Below are positions 55,741-64,000 of a stretch of 64,000 nucleotides of DNA, piece after piece. This DNA is from Papilionanthe hookeriana x Papilionanthe teres (lineage: Eukaryota; Streptophyta; Magnoliopsida; Asparagales; Orchidaceae): NCBI GenBank assembly GCA_022702705.1, contig CM040427.1, positions 73,771,283-73,835,282 of the forward strand, given 5' to 3'. The notes beneath the pieces were generated by a model. It was not told the origin of the DNA. It made no database searches and was given only the letters and a program-made list of their open reading frames with translations. Made by a program: the position numbers and the translations under genes. Each line of letters begins with the position of its first letter. Position 1 is the first letter of the stretch.

Positions 55741-57290
55741 TTGGAATGAGGGATTTTTAAAATCCATACTAGGCTATTTCTATATGTTTTTAACTTTTCC
55801 TCACCATCATTAGCTAGCTAATTGGGCCTTTTATGTAATCATTTGTTGATACTTGTAGACATATCATAGGCCCTCCTCGTCGAGGGGCGAGCTACGTATC
55901 AGGTTACTTTGATTAACCCTCTGGCCGGTATATTAGTGACGCTCTAGTGATAGGAGCTTTCCTTTATTGAGATGACAAGGATTATTTTGGGATCTATTTT
56001 TATAGAGACATAACAAGCAAGAATAACTTCTTCTATTAAGATTTTTGCTAAGTATCCCCCAAAATGTAATTGACCATGATGATACTTTATCGTGTGAGAT
56101 CTCTTTGAGGTCAAAACAAAATAAATTTAATTTTATATTATAATTTGGTTACAAAGGTTTTTTGTTTATAAAGATTGTTCTCATATATTCTCTTAGGTTA
56201 AGTAAGGTTTGATTTATTTTAGACCGTTTTTCTCGGATTTTTTTTAATGAGAACTTTTCTATACAAATATCTTCATGGCCAGCTTTTTGTTTCTTAGTTT
56301 TTTTCAACCTTCAACTTTTTCTTCCTTGCTTTTTCAAGTAAGGGTGACCTAGGAAGAAAGATTTGAAGAGAATGAATGCTAAGAAGACCATTCAATCATA
56401 ATAAAAAGAGGGTGAATAGCCTACAACTCTATTTAAAATGTGCATAATTAAAAAATTTTAAAAAATATTATTTTCTCCTCTTTTTCAAAATAAAAACAAT
56501 TTTTTTTTCTTCAAACAACACTTTAGTAATCACAAAACTTAAAGATTCTAAAGAAATAATAATTCTAATGAACTTTTTATATTTAAATAATTTCCATAAG
56601 CATCCATTGATTTTTTTACACTAAGTCCAACTAAACACACTACTTTAACTAGTACCCAAATTTAATACCAATTCAAATCATTTGAACCTCTAAGCATAAA
56701 TTTATCATCATCACTCATGCACGATTTGAGCTCATTGGGTTACTATGGCTGATGATTAAAATGGTATAGAATGATAAATACCTTTTAAATATCTAAAAAT
56801 TAATTACATAACTTATTTGGATAATCTCCCCATCAATATATACATATAAGAAAAAAATTTAAATTAACCCAAATATATTCCTCTCATCATTTTCTAAAAT
56901 TAAATTTAACAATTTTAAGTAGAATATATTCTTCTTATGTCTATTAATTATAGCTTTAGCTTTATAACATGAGTAACATTGATGCTTATAATGATGTTAT
57001 TAGCCTCTATAATGTATTCAACCACATGATTTATGCATCCTAAAGTACCATGAAAAGTGTTGCAATCCTCAGAACTTACATATGATTTAGATACTCATTT
57101 AATTGATCTTAAAACCAACATTATTTATGTTAGAACAAGTAAATAAGTCATAAGATTATAATACCCAATTCTAATATCAGTTAGAATAAACTGAGTATAA
57201 TCAAACTAAATCATATATGTGATTGGGTATATCATGATCTAGCAAGCTTCATAAATGTCCAATTTTGAAAAACATTAGTATTAATCAAAC
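55741..57290. other. Unassigned AT-rich sequence
   Basis: No gene recognised. CTCCTCGTCGAGGGGCGAG near 55873 is a short GC-rich inverted repeat. The rest is AT-rich without motif. Confidence 0.5.
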
Positions 57291-57293
57291 TAA

Positions 57294-57591
57294 TGGTCTG
57301 TTTGGGGCAGCTACAGCTTATTAATAATCTGTTGATAAGTTGATTAAAAATAATATGCTGATAAGTTTAGGTGAGTGCGCTATTACAAAATTTTATTTTT
57401 TTTGAGAAAAATTGATGCTACTGTAAAACGCTACACACACATAGATATGTGCCGCACATATATGTGCGGTGTGAAAAAGGCTGTTTTCTGAGTTTTGAAA
57501 ACGCATAAGCTGTCAAAACGCAATTTACCCAAACAGGTCAGGTGAGTTTTCAAAACGCCACCGCACCAAATAAGCTGCCCCAAATGGACCC
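57294..57591. mobile_element. MITE 2 (Tourist-like)
   Basis: TIRs GGTCTGTTTGGGGCAGCT and AGCTGCCCCAAATGGACC, flanked by TAA at 57291-57293 and 57592-57594. Internal blocks are shared with MITE 1 in the opposite orientation. No coding capacity. TSD and TIR fit PIF/Harbinger. Confidence 0.82.
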
Positions 57592-57594
57592 TAA

Positions 57595-58054
57595 GGCAAA
57601 CAAATCTATTTATTAAATTATATTAATTTTTTTGTCATAATGAGTTAGGTGAATAAAGTTGGTAGAACTAAATAATTAAAGAGGGGATTAAATGAAGCAA
57701 CTAATGTGGGGAAAAAAGTCCCCACTTAATAAGTAAAACAAAACTCTCCATTGGCCCCCTTCTTTTTCTTCCATGGCTACCATATATCACGACAACTCTC
57801 CTAAATTCCACTACAGGATATTAAACTCCATACTTTAGTTCATTTATGTCATTGTCTTTACATGAAATGACATTGATAAAAAAATAGGAGTGGGGGATAT
57901 TTTCTTTTGGGAGCACTATAAGAAAAAATAAAGTATTATCATAAATTTAATTAAATAAAATTTTAAATTTCATAAAAAGACAAAAAATCGTCACCGACAA
58001 ATGATATAACACTAATAACAATTTGCTTATACATCCTCACATAATTTCAATCTC
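57595..58054. other. Unassigned AT-rich sequence between MITEs
   Basis: No gene. CACTATAAGAAAAAAT at 57914 vaguely resembles a CACTA terminus but has no partner. Confidence 0.4.
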
Positions 58055-58057
58055 TAA

Positions 58058-58321
58058 GGCGTTGTTTGGCTGCAATATAGATTCATGTTTAACATGATAT
58101 ATCACGTGGATTGCGGCGGCTCTTCTCGCGAGCGATAGCATACCAGATGGAATAAATCGAATTTACATCTTTCAAGTGATGGAACGCACGAAAAAAAGAC
58201 GAAATGAGAGAAGATTAGATTTAACAGAGCATTGAATTTAATTTTTATTTTTTGATATTTGGTTGGATTTAAATTAAATTCATGTCTAAATTCAATTAAC
58301 AGGATGCTACCAAACACCACC
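58058..58321. mobile_element. MITE 3 (Tourist-like, other family)
   Basis: GGCGTTGTTTGG at the left and CCAAACACCACC at the right, flanked by TAA at 58055-58057 and 58322-58324. 264 bp, non-coding, unrelated internally to MITE 1/2. Confidence 0.75.
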
Positions 58322-58825
58322 TAAGATTTGATGCTTTTACTAAGAATTTCCCAGAGCTCTATTTTTTTAATAAATCAATATTTGCAAATCTCTGAAAACA
58401 TAATAATAATATTGGGCCATCACAAAAAAATGATATGTCCCTATAAAAATGAACAATGTTGCATCAAGCATCCCATGTGGGAGCGCATTCTTAGCATTCA
58501 TTCTTATTTCTTAAATGATTATTGATTTAAAAAATATTATATGAGATATGCATCAATCTATCCGTCGCCGTTCGTTAACAAGTTCATGTGGCTACGCAAC
58601 CTTGCTTGTCCTTTTAATTAAACATATTGAAGAAGAATTTCTCAGAGATTTGGTATAAATTAAGGAATTTTTTTGGGGATTTGTTACTATTTTGTCGCAC
58701 TTGGCAGTGTATGTATCAACACTTGCCTTTTGAAAATTTGCTGGGCTTGCCTTGCTGTGTTTCACTGACATTTAAATGTTATAGAAAGCTTATTTCGAGA
58801 ATATATATATAAATATATATACATA

Positions 58826-58849
58826 GAAAGAAAGAAAGAAAGAAAGAAA
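58826..58849. repeat. (GAAA)n microsatellite
   Basis: Six units of GAAA-type repeat following an AT run at 58801-58820. Confidence 0.9.
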
Positions 58850-59856
58850 CAAAATTAGATTATTCCAATGGGCAAACGTAAAAAAGGATCTATAATTAGA
58901 CATCAAAATTGTGGCTAGAGTTATTCTCGAGGAGATCTAATAGTCTGAAACGAAGAAACTATGATAAAAGAGGGCCCATTGATTGAAGAGTAGGAGGCCT
59001 ACTGATCCGATCATATGTAACTGTTCGAGAAAAGCTGAGGACCAATCGAGCCAGGAGAAGGACAAAAGGGCGATTGATCAATCTGAGTCCAAACCAATCT
59101 GACAAAAATAAGATGAATAAGCATCAGAGCTAACCACTACAAAGAAGAAAACTGAAGGCAGCAACTTACCTTCTACTAGATTTGATTTGAGATAAAACCC
59201 AGTTCCTCGATATATCACCAGCCACCCCACAGATGCCCCTAAGACCCCTCACTAGGAATCAACAATTGACAATACAATGTAGTTATATAGTTATCACAAG
59301 GGCTCTTATTGCTGAAAAATGAGCTATATATTGAGTTGTGACGATTCACTATTTGCTTGATAGCCTAGGCTCGTTCGGTCAACATGAGCTCCTCATTCAT
59401 GGATAGACAATCGATAGTCATATAAGATCAACCAATCAGAAAAGCCTAACCAATGGAATCAATCCCACCAATATGAAGCCAATCAGCCTCAGTTGTTTAG
59501 CAGCGCTGACTAAGTCTAACTGACTAGATTGGCCTTATCGAGTCAAAATCTTACTAGCACAGCTGACTAAGCTATAGAGCAGTTGAACGATAAACTCATA
59601 TATGTAAAATACTAAGAATATCATATACATCACTCATTAATGTAGAGGAAGGAGTGTTATATTACTGTATTGTATCCTTTCCACCATATATAGGGAGATC
59701 AATTTATGCGAATAAAAATAAATAAGGCATATTACTATTCATCAATGTTTGCTCCTCTCTCTATATATTTGTCTCTCTAATATTACACTCTATTCGTTGG
59801 GGTGTGATTTATGGACAATCCGGGATTCATCCTAATAGGTGCAGTGAGCATGAATC
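58850..59856 (+). other. Possible LTR/leader of a Tat-type element
   Basis: Non-coding, and it precedes the gag relic. The 59690-59790 region (TATAGGGAGATC, CTCTCTATATATTTG, TATTACACTCTATTCGTTGG) looks like an LTR R/U5 end, but I found no second LTR and no convincing PBS. Confidence 0.35.
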
Positions 59857-60640
59857 ATGCCACAGATTGGAAGAGAAGCGACGCATGGAGAAGAAACTCA
59901 AAATAGAGACACTAGTACTATAGAGTGCACAAGAAAGTTTGTAAAACAACAAATCCAACAGTTGAATGATCAAATGTTGGATTTCATTCGAGAGGCTCTG
60001 ACTCAGGGAAGAGAGCAGCAACCCCGAGAAGGGCTTTCACACAATGGCCAAAGAGGTCTCTTAGCCCTAGAATGAGGAGACAACCAGTACTTCGATAGTG
60101 TTAACTTGACACCAATCGATAGACATCAGTTCGAGCATATTGAAGTGCCTCAACAGCCAGAGAATGCATTCTCTTGACATATCCCTGAGGTTGAGCCCTC
60201 AGAGAGGTTCAAGATCCCTACATTGGAGTCATATAAGGGAAGGGCCAATTCGACTAACCACATAGCCTCATTCGAGATGATTTTTTTTCTACTTAGGATC
60301 ACCGATGTGTTGAAGTTTCATCTTTTTTCAGCACACTGAGGGATTCAACTTTTAAGTGGTTCAATGTCATGTTGTTTAGAGTGGTCGCATCATTCATTGA
60401 TTTCAATTGTTATTCATGGCATAGTTTCCTAATGCATGGAAGTTGCAGAACAATTCAAAGGCTTTCCTACATATATTAGATAAGGATAGAACAAGAGTCA
60501 TTGCTCGTTCAATACCCACATCCAGAAGGAGATGTTGAAAGTATGAGATTTAGGGCATACAGCAGCTAATGCTGCCCTTGCTCAAAGGCTTCAAGATGGA
60601 CTTTTTTTATATACATTGGGTCTATAGTGACTCAAGATAC
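59857..60640 (+). pseudogene. gag: Tat-lineage gag relic
   Basis: A decayed gag of a Ty3-gypsy element. 59857-60075 is open, with a Gln-rich part (KQQIQQLNDQMLDFIREAL). After stops, the signature region appears near 60205-60420: FKIPTLESYKGRANSTNH followed by IASFEM, RITDVLKFHLFSA, DSTFKWFN and VASFIDF, parallel to the gag core of Retand/Ogre elements (PxLExYDGxxDPxxHLxxF). The frame is broken many times and no pol follows. It could also be a non-autonomous gag-only element. Confidence 0.65.
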
Positions 60641-62705
60641 TAGCCAATATGTTGGAACTATCCAATAGTCACATATTAGGAAAAGAATATGACTCCTACT
60701 CTGCATCATTCAGAATTGAGGGAGTCAACCACCATCCATCAAAGATAACTGACTATAAAGAAAGAGGAAGCTTAGATAATCCTCACCGCTCTACTCAAAA
60801 TCACTTATAAGACTCACAAAGGTGCATCAATTACTAAGCGTTAAAAGAGTGTAGCATTAAGTCAAAATAGATATCATGACCACCCCCGACTCGGCAATGC
60901 GTTATCATTCCAATTTCTATTTTTGTGGTAAAATTTATAAAAATGGTTCAGTGATTTTTTTTTTAATTACACATACTTTCCTAAGTCTATTTGACACTTA
61001 AGGAACTTGAGAAGTTTATGGAAAGGATCGTCGAATTAATTGACACTCGAACAACTAGACCAAACCGCTAACTTTGCTTTTACCTGAGCGATAAAATTGA
61101 AAATGATGCATGATATTATTGAACTTACTTTTTCAAAAAATATTTTTCTTAGCCTATATCCAATCTCATTGGAACTTAAGACCTCCCACCTGATATAATT
61201 GGAGAACTGAATTGAACTCGGGTAAGCTACAACTTGAACATTAATTGAGTTGAAACTTGAGCTAATCTACATTAAACTTAAAATTAATATCAAACTAAAT
61301 AGAAGTTGAAATCACCCAAACCATAACATAAAGAAATATAACAAAAACTAGCGAAATGCTAAAATTGACATAAAAAAGTTTTGACTAACAAGCACACCAA
61401 AATCATCATTTGTTGAGACATTATCATCGGACTTGAAACTTCAATATGAATTTAGCATGATATTTAGTCACATATAAAGAACATACAAATAAGTTTGATG
61501 ATTTTACTTTTAATTTTCATGCATAAATAGTTCTCCAAGCACCATAATGTTATTTCTTTTTCATTGACCAATTTGGTGATCAAAATTTCGTCCTGCAAGT
61601 TTTATAATGTTCATAATGACATATGAGAAGCATACAACTTAATTCGATGATGGTTGGACACATTTTCTATATAAATCTTTTCATTTTTGGCTTTCATGCA
61701 TGAAAAATTGTACTGCATAAAAATTTACTAGTGAATCATTATTATTCAAAATGAATTATGTGAGTGTGCCAAAATCATCATAACCTTTCAAATGATCCTC
61801 TCCATCTTAAATCAGAAACCTTTTAGGGGCCAATTAGCCTACAATAAATTGGATGATAATTTGGATAATAAAAATAATAATCCTAATAATTCAGTCAATG
61901 TGAACTCAAATCGAAATCAAACTTAAACTAAATTGAAGACAAGCAAAAAATAATGAATTTAATCAATCAAAACCCACTAAGTACTTACATTCCAAATCCA
62001 ATAAAATTTTCTCTCTTGTGATGTGACCCACACATTGACTTGAAATAACTTGACATGAGGTCCACTTCAACCAAAATCAATTGCACCCATAAAATTTATT
62101 TGCATTTTTCTCTGCTAAATGTGACAAGGTCAAAATTTTGGCCATAACCACCTCCAATAACCCATAACCACCTTGCCATTTTAAATTGAAATATCGTGAT
62201 CTAGAGAACATTTTAATCAAAACCAATTACAATATTAGATTACTTACATTTTTTCTTTCAAATGATGTATGTTTGTCTATTCCAACATAACCAACATAAT
62301 ACCCCCCCCCCCCACCTCTAAAATTCAAATTTCTTCCCTTTTTTGGAATTTTCAGTTGATCCCTCATAACTTTTCCCTCTCTTTCCCCCTCCTCTTAAAC
62401 ACCTCATCCAACAAATGTCCCCTCATTCCCCTCTTCTTTGAAGCTCCAAACCCCATCTTTCTTCTATTCCAAATCTTTCTCCTCTCCCTCTCCTTCCTCC
62501 ATACAAGGTTGTAATCCCTCTCCCTCTTACTTCCACTCTCTCCCCCATATCCTCAAATCAAAGTTGGGACTCCCATTAAGGAAAGAAAGGGTAGTCTATC
62601 ATCCAAGCAATGAATTTAATTCATCCCAAACAAGCCCAGGTGTAATCTCACCCTCATGTTTTTTAATAAGTAACATGGTATGAGTTTTTTATTTCCCTAT
62701 TTATG
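60641..62705. other. Unassigned AT-rich sequence
   Basis: No supportable gene. A C-run lies at 62300-62313, and a pyrimidine-rich segment at 62310-62540 gives open but low-complexity frames. Confidence 0.5.
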
Positions 62706-64000
62706 TTCAGACACTATTAGGAAGAATGCTTAAAATGATTTGCCAATGGAGTGCTCACAGGTTTTGCATTGCTCATCTTAAACTTGTCTAGCACCTTCTC
62801 AATATAGTCTCGTTGAGATAAACACAGTCATCTTGAGTCTCTAGACCCAAGTCTTTCATGTCAAATTCATGCTTAATAAAGCTTTCAAACCAAAGACGCC
62901 ATTCATATTCTTTGCAATAACCAGTATATCGTCCATATACAGTAATAAAAAACAATAGAACCATCATCAAGGAACTTAACATAGACATAATAATCATACT
63001 CACATGGCTTGTAGCCAATCTGAATTATGTATGAGTCAAACCTGTTGTACCATAGTCTTGGAGACTGTTTCAACCTATACAACGATCTCTTTAACCTGTA
63101 AACCAGATGCTCCTGTCCAGGTTGAGTGAACCCTTCTAGCTGCTTTATGTAAATTTCTTTCTCTAGATCACCATGTAAAAATGCAATTTTAACATCCATC
63201 TTCTCTAGATGCAATTCCTAAATAGCTATTAATGCAAGCACTACTCTGATTAAAGTATGTCTGACCACTGGAGAATAGATTTCATCATAATTTGTCCCCT
63301 TCTGCTATGAAAATCACTTTGTTACCAATCGATCTTTGAACTTTTCATGTTCTTTTTCTGATACTGTTGGTTTTCTTTTGTACACCCATTTGCACCCAAT
63401 AGCTTTCTTTCCTTCAAGAAGCTGAACTAGCTCTCATGTGCGATTTTTCTACAAAGCCTCCATCTCTTCAACCATTGTACCCATCCATTTCTCTTTCTCC
63501 TGGCTGGTGATAGCTCCTTGAAATATGGCAGATCATCACTGCTGATGAGAAGTGCACAAGAGACCAAGTCTTCATAAGTCAATCGATTAGAAGGTCGTAT
63601 ATTGGTGTGTCTCTATCTATCTCTGTCTAGATTGTAATTATGTAAGTCGTCTGTATTAGAATACCTCTCTCTATAGTTTCTGGATGTTGTTCTAAATCCA
63701 TCTGCACTATATCAGAATTGAGACTATTCTCCTTCACATTGTATTCATTATGCTGCAACATTGACTACTCATCAAAAAATGCATCTCTGCTGATCACTAT
63801 CTTCTTGGCAATTAAATCCCAAAACTCGTATCCTTTCACACCTTTCTTGTAGCCCAGAAAGATACACTTCTTGGAATTTGAATCAATATTTTTATCTTTC
63901 ATCTCCAGGTACATGCACATAAGCAGGACAACCAAAATTTCGTAAGTGATCGAAATTATCTTGGTTACCTGTTCATACCTCTTCTCAACTTTTCCACCCA
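62706..64000 (-). pseudogene. Ty1-copia pol relic (integrase end and RT), minus strand
   Basis: Reading down from 64000: NFGCPAYVHVPGD, KCIFLGYKKGVKGYEFWD (integrase C-terminal region, about 63780-63960), then EKWMGTMVEEMEAL, LLEGKKAIGCKWVYKRKP (RT start) and NYDEIYSPVVRHT. The open part 62903-63214 has MDVKIAFLHGDLEKEIYIKQ (first catalytic Asp), PGQEHLVYRLKRSLYRLKQS and PRLWYNRFD. A frameshift near 62990 destroys the YVDD box, and EFDMKDLGLETQ with KVLDKFKMSNAKPVSTPLA ends near 62710, where the element is cut before RNase H. The window ends inside it. Stops are frequent, so it is an old relic. Confidence 0.88.

Noticed and set aside
57914..57930. CACTATAAGAAAAAAT as a CACTA transposon terminus
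   Set aside because: No matching inverted terminus or 3-bp TSD found. CACTA termini normally read CACTACAA.
62269..62683. Two overlapping Ser/Pro/Phe-rich ORFs
   Set aside because: They arise from a pyrimidine-rich low-complexity tract and have no conserved features.

Overview
The window is a repeat-dominated, AT-rich stretch of a flowering-plant nuclear genome, built almost entirely of nested transposable elements. I see no intact host gene and no rRNA, tRNA or CRISPR. The plant origin follows from the element types: Athila-like and Ogre/Tat Ty3-gypsy retrotransposons, a CACTA transposase relic, MITEs resembling Tourist, and a Ty1-copia relic. I cannot name the species.

Layout. (a) 1-53: start of an Ogre-type LTR on the minus strand, abutting the truncated 5' LTR of an Athila-like element. 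(b) 54-12289: Athila-1, with LTRs, PBS, decayed gag-pol, two paralogous extra genes (6556-7712 and 8537-9373) in the env position, two purine tracts and the 3' LTR. (c) 12490-14330: CACTA TNP2-like transposase pseudogene, minus strand. (d) 14998-16616: degenerate solo LTR, minus strand. (e) 16617-17423 and 50369-51310: two diverged copies of an unidentified non-coding unit, now separated by later insertions. (f) 17424-18957: solo LTR with TSD GCTAT. (g) 19027-50363: Athila-2, with TSD GTGGG, split by a giant Ogre. (h) 21054-46308: the Ogre, about 25 kb, with a complete 3' LTR of about 7.4 kb and a 5' LTR that has lost its first 2.7 kb. It holds a tRNA-Arg-type PBS, ORF1, gag, protease, RT, two RNase H domains and integrase. 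Downstream of integrase, behind a good 3' splice-site sequence, it also carries an AlkB-type 2-oxoglutarate/Fe(II) dioxygenase gene. A 37-bp tandem array and the 3' LTR follow. (i) 51311-64000: unassigned sequence, three MITEs, an Ogre-like LTR end with a ~76-bp minisatellite, a Tat-type gag relic and a minus-strand copia relic.

The two most interesting signals are these. First, the Ogre carries an ALKBH9/10-like RNA-demethylase-type gene in the position of an extra or env gene, possibly expressed from a spliced subgenomic RNA. Second, the Athila-like family carries a 15-bp palindrome (CTCGCCGACGGCGAG and variants), usually in pairs with centres 21 bp apart. These pairs lie upstream of the TATA box in the LTRs and again upstream of each of the two extra internal genes, as if the LTR promoter module had been copied to drive them.

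All calls come from reading the sequence by eye. Element boundaries with a TSD are firm. Frames in the decayed coding regions are approximate.
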